Made by a program: the position numbers and the translations under genes. Below the pieces are notes generated by a model. That model was not told the DNA's origin and did no database searches. It saw nothing but the letters and a program-made list of their open reading frames with translations. This document shows positions 22,325 through 35,858 of a DNA stretch of 64,000 bases, in pieces (position 1 is the first letter of the stretch; each line of letters starts with the position of its first letter). The stretch is from Vombatus ursinus (taxonomy: Eukaryota; Chordata; Mammalia; Diprotodontia; Vombatidae). The stretch is taken from the NCBI RefSeq assembly GCF_900497805.2, contig NW_020954570.1:16381830-16445829 (forward strand), in the 5' to 3' direction.

Positions 22325-22590
22325 AAAGCAGCTAGGTTACAACATGGCTAAGAGTGTAGGAGTTGAAGTGAATAAGATCTGAGTTCAAATCTTGCCTCAG
22401 ATACTTATTAGATCTGTCACCCTAGGAAAATCACTTAATTCTTCAGTCTAAATTTCTTCATCTGTGAAATGGGGATAATAATAACTACCTCCCAAGATTT
22501 TTGTGGAGATAAAATGAGATAAAAATTATAAAAAGCTTTGTAAGCTTTAAAAAGCTCTCTATGTGGTTGTTGCAGTTGTTGTTGTTGTTT
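22325..22590 (+). mobile_element. MIR/THER-type CORE-SINE with long 3' arm
   Basis: A degraded tRNA-like head ('agcagctaggttacaacatg'), 'gatctgagttcaaatcttgc', the CORE, then 'ttcttcatctgtgaaatggg', 'gataataataactacctccc' and a (GTT)n tail. Confidence 0.85.
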
Positions 22591-23260
22591 TATTACACAA
22601 AGCAGCAGGCTGTAAAGAAGAGGAAAATATGGGCTTCTACATCTTTTAACAATGAAATAATTTCTAATTATTTGATTTAGTTTTGTATAAATTTCCTCTC
22701 TACTGGAAAATATTTATTACTAAAGCATATGCTTCTCACCCAAAGGCAGAATAATATCATTCTAAAAATATCAAGTGGGGATTTAGTATTTTGAAAGCTA
22801 TCAAATTGTTTACTTTTAGATCATTTGAATTTAGTTACTTAAAATTTTCATGACAAGCTTTTAAGATACAGAACCACTTTTCCATTTTGCTTCACTATGA
22901 CAATTATGTAACAAAAAGGGAAATATGGCCAGCTATGTCCTATTCACCCAGAAAGCAAATACACAACTCAACTGGTACCAAACTTGCAGCTGTGCTAAAT
23001 GTGCTCAGCAACGTACCTGACTTCAAAACAATCTCATGTGTTTCTTAGTTCAAGGACTTAGGTGTGCTCCTCCAGCTGCCTTTGAGATTAAATAAATGTG
23101 TAGCAACACATTATTTAGTAGGTAGAAAAAGAAAATCATTCTAACTTTGTCCACTACCTGTGCTAAAAAAAGAAAGTAAATTCAGTATATAAGAACAAAC
23201 TGAGAATAACCACACATATTCAAATTCAATTCATTACCAAACAACAAACAGAGTCACTAA
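22591..23260. other. No recognisable gene or repeat
   Basis: Nothing recognised. Confidence 0.4.
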
Positions 23261-23261
23261 A

Positions 23262-23528
23262 GAATTTCTAAAGGGCTTAGTAGGTTCCAGGCACTATGGT
23301 AAGAACTGGGTATATTACAGTTTTTGCCCTCAATGAAATCATAGTCTAAGTGAGGAGACAACAAGCGAAGAATTCTAAATCCAAAGTATATGTAATGAAA
23401 TGGAAGATAATATCAGAAAGAGGGCACAAAGAAGACTATGAATGGATAGAAGGGACTAGGAGAGGCCTCCTACAGAAAGTGTGATTTTAGCTGAGTCTTT
23501 AAAAAAAAGCCAGTGAAGTTAGAAGGGT
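23262..23528 (-). mobile_element. L2 LINE 3' region
   Basis: 'ccaggcactatggtaagaac', 'tgccctcaatgaaatcatag' and 'gtgtgattttagctgagtct' follow the order of the L2 complement seen at 59610-60100. Confidence 0.7.
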
Positions 23529-24355
23529 AATGTACAATGTTCTCTTGGTTCTGCTCACTTCACTCAGCTTCAGTTCATTCAAGTCTTTCCAGGTTTTTCT
23601 GAAGTCTGTCTGCTCATCATCTCTTCTAGCATAGTAGTATTCAATTACATTCATATACCACAACTTGTTCAGCCATTCCCCAACTGATGGACGTCCCCTA
23701 AATTTCTAATTCTTGGCCACCACAAAAACAGCCATTATAAATATTTTTGTACATGTGGGTATTTTCCCATTTGTATGATCTTTAGATCATAGACCTAAAA
23801 GTGGTATTGCTGGATCAAAGGGTATGCACAGTTTTATAGCCCTTTGGCCATAGTTTCAAATTGCTCTCCAGAATAGTTGGATCACTTCACAACTCCACCA
23901 GCAATGCATTCATGTTCCAATTTTCCCACATCTTCTCCAACATTTATCATTTTCCTGTTTTATTATGTTAGCCAATCTGACAGGTGTGATGTGGTACCTC
24001 AGAGTTGTTTTGGTTTGCATTTCTCTAATCAATAGTGATTTAGAGCATTTTTTTTTTCATATGAGTATAGATAGCTTTAAGTTCTTCCTCTGGAAACTGC
24101 CTGTTCATATCTTTTGACCATTTATCAATTAGGGGATTTCACTTTTTTCTTTATGGTTTTCCCTTTTTTTTCTGTTTGTTCTTTCAGAACATGACTAATG
24201 TGGAGATATATTTAACATGATTATACATGCATAACCTATATCAGATTGTATACTATCTTAGGGAGGTGGAAAGGGAGCAAAGGAGGGAGAAAAAAGTTGG
24301 AACTCAAAATCTTATTAAAAATGTTGAAAACTATCTTTACATGTAATTGAAAAAA
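23529..24355 (+). mobile_element. L1 insertion with 5' inversion (twin-primed)
   Basis: 23529 to about 24142 is L1 ORF2 C-terminal sequence in minus orientation ('ttctcttggttctgctcact' to 'tgttcatatcttttgaccat', collinear with 9295-9880). From about 24143 the orientation flips, and L1 3' UTR runs in plus orientation to 'gttggaactcaaaatcttat' and an A-rich end at 24350. An inverted 5' part joined to a sense 3' part, with about 150 bp missing between, is the standard product of twin priming. No clear target-site duplication was found. Confidence 0.85.
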
Positions 24356-24754
24356 TAAAATTCTATTAAGTAAAGCAAAAGGAACAAATACATATTAAAG
24401 TAAACATTGCATAAGATGGCTACCTGTGAACCTTCCAGACTAAGTGGCATGAATTTTTTTTTAAAATATATTTTTTTATCCATAAAAATCCACCTTTTCT
24501 TTCTGTCATCTTCCTTCCAACCCACAACTAAAAAAAAAAAAAAAGGAAAAAAGCAAAAGCCTGGCAAACATGAATAGTTAAGTGAAACAAATTCCTTCAT
24601 TGGCCATGTAAAACCAAACAAAACTAAACAAACATCTTTATTTGAAAACTGAGGAGAATCTTTTTTTTTCTTTTTCTGGTCTATATCAGTGATTTCTTTA
24701 GTGTAGGGAAATCTTGGTGACAAAATTTCCACACACACACACACACACACGCAA

Positions 24755-24786
<32 letters not shown>

Positions 24787-25084
24787 GCAACTGTTTTGCT
24801 ATTTATTATTTTAGAGAGTTGTGTGGGGATAAAAAGAGGTGCTGTGTGTCACACAAAGAGTATGTGTATGAAAAAAAAAGACTTGAAACTAGGTCTTCCT
24901 TTTTCCAGTGCTAGTCTTATACAATATATAAGCTTATCTCTCTGGAACATAATTGTCATGAGGAAATAAAGATTCTACTTACTTGGTGCCAAAGGAAAGA
25001 ATTACTGTAATTGGGGGAAGTAGCAAAGAAGAATATTGAAGCTTAAGAGGTAAGGGGGAAAAATCTTAATGGTCAGTGCCATCC
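24356..25084. other. No recognisable gene or interspersed repeat
   Basis: Only the CA/TA microsatellite at 24731-24786 stands out. The 141-codon minus-strand frame across it begins in that microsatellite and has no family signature. Confidence 0.45.
24731..24786. repeat. (CA)n-(TA)n compound microsatellite
   Basis: About nine CA units, a short spacer, then about 14 TA units. Confidence 0.95.
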
Positions 25085-25216
25085 AAAGGAGAAACTGATT
25101 GTCTTGGTGGAAAGTGAGTTCCAATGGTCTTTGAGGAAAGATAATAAATACTTGCTTGGTATGTGGTAGAGTGGATTCTCATGTAGATGCACCTTCTAAT
25201 TCTGTGATTCTGTGTT
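25085..25216 (+). mobile_element. CR1/L3 LINE 3' end
   Basis: 'gtagagtggattctcatgta' and the terminal 'attctgtgattctgtg' match the characteristic CR1-type end, which closes with short repeats of an ATTCTGTG-like octamer. Confidence 0.6.
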
Positions 25217-28200
25217 ATAATTTACTAGGAAAAATAAAGCAGGAGCATAAATAACTGACAAAAATTAAAATTTGGCAAGTGCTTTGGAGAAGGACAAGTG
25301 TTTTCAGGTATTTAAGGTATATACCATTATTTCTGTCTGGCTTGATCTGGGAAGATTTCCTCATATCTAAGCTTGGAGTTACAGAAAGGAAAGCATTTCA
25401 ATAGGAAAATATAAAGAGTACTTTCCAGATGAGGGGACCTTGAAATTGCACAATTCACTTGAAGAGAGAGAAGTGACTAAGCCAAGCTTTTATAATCATA
25501 AAATAACTTTTTTTTACTCATTTCTATAAGTACGGGCTCCTAAAGTTACATATTAAATATGAGCCCTTCTAAAACTTTTAAAAAATATTTTTCATTATTA
25601 GCCTCTGTCTAAAGACATCTAGAGTCACATGAATATGAGATAACAGAAAAACCTAATAGCAGATATTTCTTTATTATGAAATATTTTTAGTTGCTTCTTG
25701 GTTTTGCAAATGGAGCATTGGTCTCTACTAAACAATTTTACTTTATTAAATCTATAAGTACTTTATTTTCTAGGAACAGCTGTCAGAGAAAAATGTTTGA
25801 TGTATGTGTCTCATATTCCATTCATTTATGTATTGTCTTATCCCTTGTTGTCAGCTTAGAGATTTGTTTCTCTCTTCCATGCATCATGCTATTTTGATTA
25901 TTGAAAAAAGCACCATTTTCAATGCTACCTTAAAATGTTAAACACGACAGCTTTTATCTGTAATGTAAAAGTAGAACATGAATTTTTTGTGGTTGTTATG
26001 CTTCAAAAACTAAAGATTAGTATTTTAAAACTTCCTTTTAAGAAAGAAAATTGCAGTTATTTTAGCCTTTGTAATAGATATGTAGTAGATGTCTATGAGG
26101 GATGCTTGTATAAACTGTCAAGTGTCATGTGCTTGACTAATACAGAAGGGGAGTGCCTCTTACTCTTGTTTCTCTACCCCACCCTTGAAATGTGAGCATC
26201 ACCTAGCTTGTCTACCAATTCTTCTTCTCTTCCCACCACCTATGGTTAACTCTTAAGTCATAGCCCCTGACTCCACCCCTGAAGTTAGATGTCTCTTAGT
26301 GTTCCTAGGGGAAAACAATAGGAAACAGGTTCATGTGAATCAATGTGACAGCCTAGTCCTCACCAGAGAGCAAATCTACTTTTTCTTCACAATTTGTCTA
26401 AAAGGAAACTCCATATTCATGCTTTCCTTACCCAACCATGGGGAGTTCATAAAATATAAGAATCAACAAAATCTTTTGTCATTTAACTAATGAGCCCCAA
26501 GTTGGAATGTGCTCTACTCTAAACAATTAATCTAGAACTTCTGTTCTTTGTATCTCTTTCTCACATCCTACATAGCATGCCTCACTCAATTTTTTTGCAA
26601 CTTCCTATGCACAAATAATGAAATGTTCACTAGAAGCAGTTTTAATTGATCAGACTTTATCTAGCTGTCATCAATACAATTAAACACATGTAAACAAAGT
26701 TTGAACAAAAGATAAACTTGGGATTTTATATTCTTTCTTTAGTGAAGAGATAGAGGAAAGAAAGACAAGAAATAAAACCATCCTTATCAGTCATAGGAAT
26801 TTCAGTATTGATCAGTCATTCCTTTTGCTTTGGCATGAGGCTATCCCTATTTGGCTCAGGTGAGGAAAATCAGTAGAAGGCAATAGCAGTGGTTGAAGCA
26901 GCTATTTAAAATCTGTCCCTATGGAAGCACATGACCCTAATACATTCTTTCTCTCACTCTGTTCAAAACACAGGCTAAGCCTCTTCACTCATACCAATAT
27001 GCTTCCCAAATGGTTTAAGCTTTGTCTCTCCAGGGAGAGAGAAATCAGTAATGTCCCCTTTAGACTTAAATGGTTCCTACATTTTCCAGAGATTCTTATA
27101 GTGATGTGGACTGACCCCTGCCCACAGAAAAATTATTTTCAGCATTAAATAAATTCCTGAAATTCTTCTTCTATTAATTTCTGTTTTGAAATATGAGATG
27201 CATATTGATAAGGGAATCTTTAGTTCCAAGATATAATGAAATACAATTCAGAACACAACACATAATCTAAAATAACATCTTAAAATAATAGAACTTTTGA
27301 TACAGGAGGAATTTTTTTCAAAACAAAGCTCAAAATAAAAATACTGTGGAGAGTTCTACATGAAGTGGTGCCAGGAACAACATCGGGGGTCAGATGGCAA
27401 ATTGTTTGCTGAATAACCTGAATTTATCATCTTGATGCTGTTTCAGGCCTCCACTATTACTACCCACAGAGAAAAAGGATGGGAATGAGGGATGTTTGGT
27501 TTGTCTACAAGAATTTCAATAATTTTGGTTTTTTTTCTTTTTGACTTCCCTTAGTTTACTTCCATAGTAGAGTTTTGTGACTCTCTCCTGTTTCTGCTTC
27601 TATTTTGTAATGTGGGCACACTTTAAAGAAGTTTAAAACTTATTACAATATTGTAAAAGGTACACTACTTTGTTTGAGAAAACTCTGAGAAAACAAACAA
27701 CAGTAGGCTCCTGTGAAATGCCTCCTAGATTTTTAGAATTGGAGACTACTCATCCTATCTACTTCTTTACTCTCTGGCCAAGTTGTTAGTATTTCCAATG
27801 GTCTTCTCATTAATAAGAAAAGGAATAGCTTTCAAGTAGAATAGATTTATGAGATAGGGCTGTTACTTGGGAGAGTGGGGGGAATTTTACAACACAAATT
27901 ATTTTGCATTTGATGTATATAAAACAATATGTGTATAAGTCATCTCCTCCGGCTAAATTATAAGCTCCTAGTGTGCAGATACTATTTCACTTTTATCTTT
28001 GTATGCCAAGAATTCTTGGCAAATAGTAGGCTTGTTCATGGACTATTTGATATAATGAAAACCTAGCACAATCCAATCTAGGGAAATACTTGTAGTTTTC
28101 AAAATTAGTGTAATGGATAATCACTTATTTTCCTAATTTTGAAATTCTAGAATACTGATGTTGCTTTGTACAGCATATGGAAAGACATAAATATATTTAC

Positions 28201-29444
28201 TATTAAAAAAGAGATTCAATTAGAAAAAAATAGATATCCCATCATTGAAAAATGGCAATTTATATTAATATAGCATAGTATATACTATATAGCTTTTGTT
28301 TCAATGCTTATAAGTAGCACAACAATAGTATTTTACAATGTAGACAATCACTGGAATAATATAGTATTTTCTCTCTTAATATTATGTTTTCCTTTCATCA
28401 CATCTGCAGGAGACAATATCTAAAGTGTATTACTTTGGTTGGGGAGTAGAAATATATTTTAATTATTAAAATTATGCTTCAAGAAAGGTAATTTGCTTTT
28501 GTGTTACTTACCACACATCATTTCACACAAACAAACATATACAAAATGGCTTGCATATAAGAAGAATGGACTGGTGAACAAGCTTTAAAAACTAAATTTC
28601 TTTAAATATTGCTTCAAATATCACCAAAACTTCAGATACAAAGTAATTTTTACCTGTTGAACATTTTGTTCATGCCAACTATGTATCTTCTATAGATTGA
28701 TGAAATCTAAAAACATGCTATTTCTCTAATGGCTATCCAATAGTGAGATGGGCTACTAAAGCCACTGGCTTTTATATTGAGGGGCAGAGTACCAGAAACT
28801 TCCAGGGATGGATAATATCACTAAGTCAGACATTAGAGAAACAACAATGACATCTTAGGATATGCTGACACTTTAAAGTAAAAGTATATTTGCGTTTGAT
28901 GGATTCTGAGAAGGAATATATCCCATCCTATTTCCCTTGCATCAAATTCATTGAAGATTATTGTAGTTTTCTGTTCTTTTATTCATAATTTTTGACAGTT
29001 TTGTTCAAGTCATTTGATTTTTATTCCACAGATACTTCCTGATAACCTCCCCAAACCTCTCTTGTAACAAAAGAAGACAATTAAACAAACCACACAATTA
29101 TCTTGTTTGACAACACAAACTGCATTGTGCACATGTTGTCCCTAACTTCTGTACTGAAATTATATACAAAATCATTTTTTGCTCCAGGACTAAGTAAATC
29201 TTTGTATTTAATTTGAGTTTAGCTAGTTTCTGCTGTTGTTTTCAGTTACATGATTGTGGTCAATGTTCTTCTGCTTATGTTTTCTAAATGGCAGCCATTC
29301 ATAAAAAGGAACTTGTTTCCGTTCTGGCTTAGATGGGTGTCAGATCAATGAAACAGACAAATGTCTTAACAAGAGAACAGACAGAAGCTTGTTACCACTG
29401 GAATTTTGGACAGGCAGTAGAAAGAAGGGGGGGGGACGGATAGA
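25217..29444. other. 4.2 kb with no recognisable gene
   Basis: Frames of 60-90 codons occur at about the rate expected in AT-rich DNA and show no family signature. A weak L2-like end ('ctaaattataagctcctag') lies at about 27945-28060. Otherwise I recognise nothing. With 43.2-44.2, 45.3-47.3 and 61.7-64.0 kb, this is the best candidate for host unique sequence in the window. Confidence 0.5.
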
Positions 29445-29546
29445 AAAGGAGACAGACAGAGAGACAGAGAAGACAGAGAGGAAGGAGAAAGAGACAGACA
29501 GAGACAGAGAAAGACAGAGGCAGAGACAGATAGAGAAAGAGACAGT

Positions 29547-29580
<34 letters not shown>

Positions 29581-29668
29581 CAGAGAGATAAAGAGACAGA
29601 CACACACAGACACAGAGAGACAGTGAAAGAGAGACAGAGATAGAGAGACAGAGAAAGAGAGAGAGTGC
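29445..29668. repeat. (GACAGA)n purine-rich satellite-like tract
   Basis: About 225 bp of GACAGA and GAGAGACA units, almost purely purine plus C on one strand. It generates long low-complexity frames on both strands that are not genes. Confidence 0.95.
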
Positions 29669-30949
29669 CCAAGAGCCTTCTAATGCTAAATAAAAATAGT
29701 ATGTTTAAAAGCACACTTACCTGTGTATTTCTGGTGTTAGTTCCCTTCCCAAATGGTCTTATTATGCCAAAGACTAATGCCTATACTAAAAATCTTAGAA
29801 CCTTTACTCTTTTGTTAGTTTAATAGGTCCCCACCTATATGGCTCCTAAGAAATGTAATTTTACTTTGTTTACCATTTGTTCCATTCACTTTGAATGAGT
29901 GATATGCAACTGAACTTCAGTAGTCTGTAATCTCACAATGAGGATACCTATGGAATGGATGTCCTCATAAGTACTTCCAGTGAATTGAACTACAGGTTGC
30001 ATGACTTACATGTAAGAGAACTTTGAGAGATGGAGGAGAGAAGATTTTCTTCTAGAATATTTCTTAGGCAGTAGTCATGGATCTGACTATGTGGTCTGGG
30101 GCTTATAGAGCCCCAGACAAGACTGTCAGTCAGCACTGATTGGGGAAATTTTGGGAAATTTTGCTGATATATTCCACTGTATACAGTTGTTTGTGAGGCA
30201 TATCAGCATCCATGAGAGGCACATACTAAGTGATCAGAATGGAGCCATCACAAGAACAACAGACATGAGGGAGTGAGTTCAGTGCTGATGTGGACATTGG
30301 GGTGCTTATAGCAGTATGTACTACCAACAGTTAGCTCCCACTAACCAAAGAAAAGGCAAATAGTAATTCCTGTGCAATGTGACTCCTTATGCCATTTGCA
30401 GCATATAAAGAGGGTAGAAGGAAGTACAGAAGAGGGCAAGAACAATTTTAAAAAAAAATAAAAGTGAAGTTGGTGAAGTAGAACTGAAGCATCCCGATAG
30501 AATAGTATAATAACCACTTAACAACTGAATCAAGGTGTTTTTGAGGGAGTGTTCTGTGGATAACATCTTATTGCACATGAGAAGGGAAATTGAATCCCTC
30601 AGGTCAGCTGGCACCCAGAAGGGTGGGAGAGAGATAGACCTAAAGATGATATAATATGGTCAATGGGAAGAAAAATGATGATGGGGAGGGCAGGAATAAA
30701 ACTTGAAATTTAGAATGGAGGGCAATACAAACTATGTGAAATAGCTTCTATCAACATGATTAGCAATATGAATCTAAGAATAATGCACAAAAACAAAAGC
30801 AAAAGAGATAATGAGGTAAATTATATAATGGCAAGAATATATAAATTGTTTATCATTCCAGCTAAGTACTAAGGAAGCTGTAACAGCACAAGGAAAACAA
30901 AAATATCAAAGAACTATACAAAGATATAGACAATAAATCAAGCAAGAAT
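29669..30949. other. No recognisable gene or repeat
   Basis: Nothing recognised with confidence; the last part may belong to the old L1 that follows. Confidence 0.4.
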
Positions 30950-32230
30950 TTTCAAAATAAACAGGAAAGGAAGAGATTTAATTATTAGAACCAAGCAAAG
31001 AAATTCTTTATAGTAAAGTGTGCAAAACAGAGAAGGCATAACAATAATGTTGGAGGGGCAATGAGAGAAGGGGAGATTTTTAATTAAAAACTAAACTGAG
31101 AAGAAAAAAGAGAAAAATGTGAAAATTAAAAAAAGCAATGGTAAGTAAATTTCCTAAATTAGAGAAAGATTTAATGAATGGGTGTTGAGGGAGAGGAAGA
31201 AGTAAGAGCCTCTGGTAATAGTATAGCATGAGAGTAGTTCAAGCAAAATGACAGGGGAAAAGTAATAGCTTTAAAGATAAAGGAAATTAATATACAAACA
31301 TGTAGACATGCATGTACACACATACCCAAAAAATAAACCATTAACTTAACTCTCATAACATCTAATGTTAATGGACTAAATATTTCAATAAAATAATAGT
31401 TACAAATAGATAAAAATATATCACAATCTATTGCTTGTGTGAAATACATACATTAAGAAAGCAAAGACAATGAATTAAAATAAGAGGATATTATCTTAAA
31501 AAAGCAGTGTATATAATAATGCCATGGAAAAATAAAATAAAACAAAATTCATACTATCAGTAAGATAAAAAAGCAAATTACATTACGATGAAACAAGCTA
31601 TAGACAATGAACTGATATCAATATTAAACAAATACATAAGAAATAACATATCTTAATCTATAAGGGAAAATTTAACTCAATTGCAAAAAGACATATATGG
31701 TAATACAATAATAGTTGGAACATTTAATGAACTAGATCAAATGAAATGAAAGACAAACATAAGAGAAAATATAGAAATGAATAACTCTTCAAGAATTTAC
31801 ACCTAAAATTAAAACAAACATTTTAGTGCCTTATGAATGAGAACACTAAAGAACAAATCTATTTCTCAGCACCACCTAAGATTTTGCAAAAATAGATTAT
31901 GTATCAGGACACAGGAAAATTTCAAATACTGTTAAAATAACTAAACAGATTCTTCATAGGCAAAAATTTAATTAAAAAAATAGTAATCAATATAGGGAGG
32001 AAATATAGAGGATATAGCCTTAAATTAAGAGTTGACCACCAAATCCTAAATCATTGGGTCAAAGAACAAATCACAGAAAAAATAAAGAACAAATCACAGA
32101 AAAAATAATATGCTATAAAAGATGCAATGATAAAGATAAAACATCAAAATTTCTGGAATATAACATAAGCAGCTATCTCACAGAGCTGAACCTGGGCAAA
32201 CTTCAACAGCAAGTAAAAGATAGGAATTGT
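30950..32230 (+). mobile_element. Very old L1, ORF2 endonuclease region
   Basis: Degraded L1 endonuclease in plus orientation. 'aatgttaatggactaaat' near 31367 encodes NVNGLN. 'aatacaataatagttggaac' near 31703 encodes the NTIIVG of the NTLIVGDFN motif, followed by T where D is expected. 'ataaaatag...gattatgtatcagga'-type sequence near 31890 encodes the KIDYVSGH segment. No frame survives beyond a few dozen codons. A 23-bp tandem duplication ('aaagaacaaatcacag' plus seven bases) lies at 32061-32106. The 5' limit is uncertain. Confidence 0.65.
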
Positions 32231-33318
32231 TAAAATCATAAACAAAAACAGACTTCTGATTCACATAGAAGTTGGGATCACTAAAAGTGCCACATATTTT
32301 TTTCCAAAGTCAATCCAGCCTGTTCTCTTTCTTTGTCCATTTACAGTTTCTCAAAGATATGTGTGCTGTCATACTATGTCTATCCAAATGAATATAGTTT
32401 AGTCAATGTACATTATTCATCCACTTGAATTTGACACATGGAATAGTTAAGCCAAACTCCTTTAGGTGATGACAGCTTTAAGAGGCTCTGTAGTATTGCA
32501 GGACTTGATGTAATCATCATATTTCCAAAGAGAGGTTTCTGGAGGAGGTATCATCAATATCTTCCATTGTACACTTCACTGGTTGTTCATCAGGATGTCC
32601 TTTGGTAAGTATAATTATTCCCTTTTTATTCCTTGTTTGATATATGCCACAGTATGATTAAATAAAATTATGTCTCTTATTACTTGTTTCAGGATATCTT
32701 GTATAATTTTAATAGAAGCAGTGAGAGACCTTATTAGAGTACAGGATGCTTTAAGATTTTTTTTTTTTGCTGACCTGAACAAAATTTGTCTTGTTTTGTT
32801 TTTGTAGACAACAAACAGAAAAGGTAATGAAATCTTATCAGAAAGAAAAATTCATGGTTTCAGCATTAAAGAGAGAAGACAGAGATAGTGAAAAAAGTAT
32901 CACAAGGGAAACCAACTTCAACTACAGTGGAATGATTACAAAAGAATGATAAAAGTTGAGAAATACAGGAAAAGAAGCGGTAATCTGAGTCTGGATTTTG
33001 TGAAGATGAGTTGAGAAGAAGATTCAGGATAGTTCAGTTGCTAGTATTGATTTAATGTATTTCTATTTTTTTCATATCTTTTTTTGTTTTGCTTGCAAAG
33101 AGGAGTATGTGGGTGCAGAGAAAAGAAACATTGTAAATGTGTTATGGTGCAGAAAAAAAAAACTTTCTATAACAGTGAATGTTAACATGATGAACTTACA
33201 CAAAATGGACTTGGCAAAATTAACAAAAAATAAAACCGACCTCCTAACCCACATTTAAGACATAGAAATATAGGCAGAAATATATTATACCAATAAAATA
33301 AAATTAGTTGGTTGAGTA
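32231..33318. other. No recognisable gene or repeat
   Basis: The stretch at 32290-32700 has the pyrimidine-biased look of an antisense repeat, but I cannot assign a family. Confidence 0.4.
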
Positions 33319-33445
33319 TTATATGTATACATATATGCATATGTATATATATACACATATATGTATATATGTATATATACATATATATGAGTATATATTA
33401 TATATACATGTACATATATGTGTATATATATATATATACATGTAT
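33319..33445. repeat. TA/CATA-rich simple repeat
   Basis: Mixed TATA, CATA and TGTA units with many short palindromes. Overlapping low-complexity frames rich in Y, I and M arise from it. Confidence 0.9.
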
Positions 33446-35844
33446 AATGTATTTCATGTTATTTAGTTGTGCACAAGTCTTCGTGATGCCATTTGGTTGT
33501 TTCTTTCTTTCTTCTTTTAATTAATCTATTTATTCTTATTATTCAACATTCATTTCCATAAGCTTTTGAATTTTCAATTTTCTCCCCTTTCCTCCTCTTC
33601 CCCTCCCCAAGATAGCATGCAATCTGATAAAAGTTCTACATATACATTCATATTAAACATATTTTCAAATTAGTCATGTTATAAAGAAGTATTAGAACCA
33701 ATGAGAGGAACCATGAGAAAGAAGAAACAAAACAAAAGAACAAAAGAAAAATAAAAGATTAAATAGCGTGTTTCGATTTGCATTCAGACTCTTTAGTTCT
33801 TTCTCTGGATGTAGAATAGTGTTTTCCCTCATGAGTCTTTTGGAGTTGTCTTAGATCCTTGCATTGTGGAGAAGAGCCAAGTCCATGAAAGTTAGTCATT
33901 GCACAATTTGGCTGTTACTGTGTACAATGTTCTTCTAGTTCTGCTCGTTTCATTCAGCATCATTTCATATAAGTCTTTTCAAGTTATTTTGGAAGTCTGC
34001 TTGCTCATCATTTCTTTTAGAACAATAGCATTCCATCATATTTATACGCCACAACTTATTCAACCATTCCCCAATTGATGGGCATGCCATCAATTTCCAA
34101 TTCTTGGTCACCACAAAAAGAGCTGCTATGAATATTTTTTGTACATATGGGTCCCTTTCCCATTTTTATGATTTCTTTGGGATACAGACCTAGGAGTGGT
34201 ATTGCTGGGTCAAAGGGTATGTACATTTTTATAGTCCTTTGAGCATAGTTCCAAATTGCTCTCCAGAATGGTTGGATCAGTTCACAACTCTGTCAACAAT
34301 GCATTAGTGTTCCAATATTCCCACATCTTCTCCAATGTTTATCATTTTCCTGTTTTGTCATGTTAGCCAATCTGACACGTATGATGTGGTACCTCAGAGT
34401 TGTTTTGGTTTGCATTTCTCTAATTAATAGTGATTTAGAGCATTTTTCATATGACTATAGAGAGCTTTAATTTTTTCATCTGAAAACTGCCTGTTCATAT
34501 CCTTAGACCACATATCAATTGGGGAATGACTTGTGTTCTTATACATTTGTTGCAGTTCTCCATATATTTTAGAACTGAGATCTTTATTGGAGAAACGGAC
34601 TATAAAAAACTTTTTCCCAGCTTACTGCTTCCCTTTTAATCTTGGTTGCATTTTACTTGTACAAAAATGTTTCAATTTAATATAATCAAAATCATCCATT
34701 TTGTATTTCATAATGTTCTCAATCTCTTGTATGGTCATAAATTCTTCCCTTCTCCATAGATCTGAAAGGTAAACTATTCCTTGCTCTCCTAGTTTGCTCA
34801 TAGCATCAGCCTTTATATCTAAATCATGTGCCTATTTTGATCTTATCTCAGTGTAGGGTGGAAAATTTTGGTCTATGCCTAGTTTCTGCCAAACTATTTT
34901 ACAGTTTTCCCAGCACTTTTTGTTAAAAAGTGATTTCTTATCTCAGAACCTGAAGTTTTTGAATTTTCTAAACAGTAGATGACTATAGTCGTTGACTATG
35001 GTGTCTTGCATGCCTAATCTATTCCACTGATCTTCTACTCTATTTCTTGGCCAGGACCATATAGTTTTGATTATTGCTATTTTATAATACAATATAAGAT
35101 CTGGTATGGTTAGGCCACCTTCCCTAACATTTCTTTTCATTAATTCCCTTGATATTCTGGACATTTTGTTCTTCTAGATGAATGTTGTTATTATTTTTTC
35201 TAGCTCTGTAAGATATTTTTTGGTTGTTTGATTGGTGTGGCACTGAATAAGTAGAATTGTCATTTTTATTATATCAGCTTAGCCTACTGATGAGCAAGTA
35301 TTATTTTTCCAATTATTTAGACCTGATTTTATTTGTTTTAAAAAAGTGTTTGTTTTTTTATTGTGTTCATATAATTCCTGGGTTTGTATTGGCAGATAGA
35401 CTCCAAAATACTTTATCATGTCTCCAGTAACTTTAAGTGGAATTTTCCTTCTTATCTCTTGCTGTTAGGCTTTGTTAGTAATATATAGAAATGCTGATGA
35501 TTTTTGTGCGTTTATTTTATATTCTGCAAATTTGCTAAATTTATTATTTCAAGTAGTTTTTTTACTTGATTCTCTAGGATTCTCTAAGTATACCATCAAA
35601 TCATCTGCAAAGGTTGATAGTTTTATTTCTTCTTTGCCTGTTCTAATTTTTTCAATTCCTTTTTCTTCTCTTACTGCTAAAGCTGACATTACTAGTACAA
35701 TATTGAATAACAGTGGTTATAATGTTCACCTCTGATCTTACTGGAAATGCTTCTTGCTTATTCTCATTACATATAATGCTTGCTGATGCTTTTAGATAGA
35801 TGTTACTTATCATTTTAAGGAAGACTCCATTTATTCCTATGCTC

Positions 35845-35858
35845 TCTAGTATTTTTTT
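35845..35858. repeat. Target-site duplication, left copy, of the SINE in L1
   Basis: 'tctagtattttttt' recurs at 35996-36009. Part of the T run may be SINE tail. Confidence 0.8.

Noticed and set aside
24337-24762. 141-codon minus-strand frame
   Set aside because: Begins within a CA microsatellite (VCVCVC) and crosses an L1 3' tail; no domain.
29340-29714. 124-codon minus-strand frame rich in L, S and V, with overlapping frames on both strands
   Set aside because: Produced by the GACAGA simple repeat; several frames are open at once and the composition is purely that of the repeat.
33182-33524. Y/I-rich and M-rich frames on both strands
   Set aside because: Arise from the TA/CATA simple repeat.
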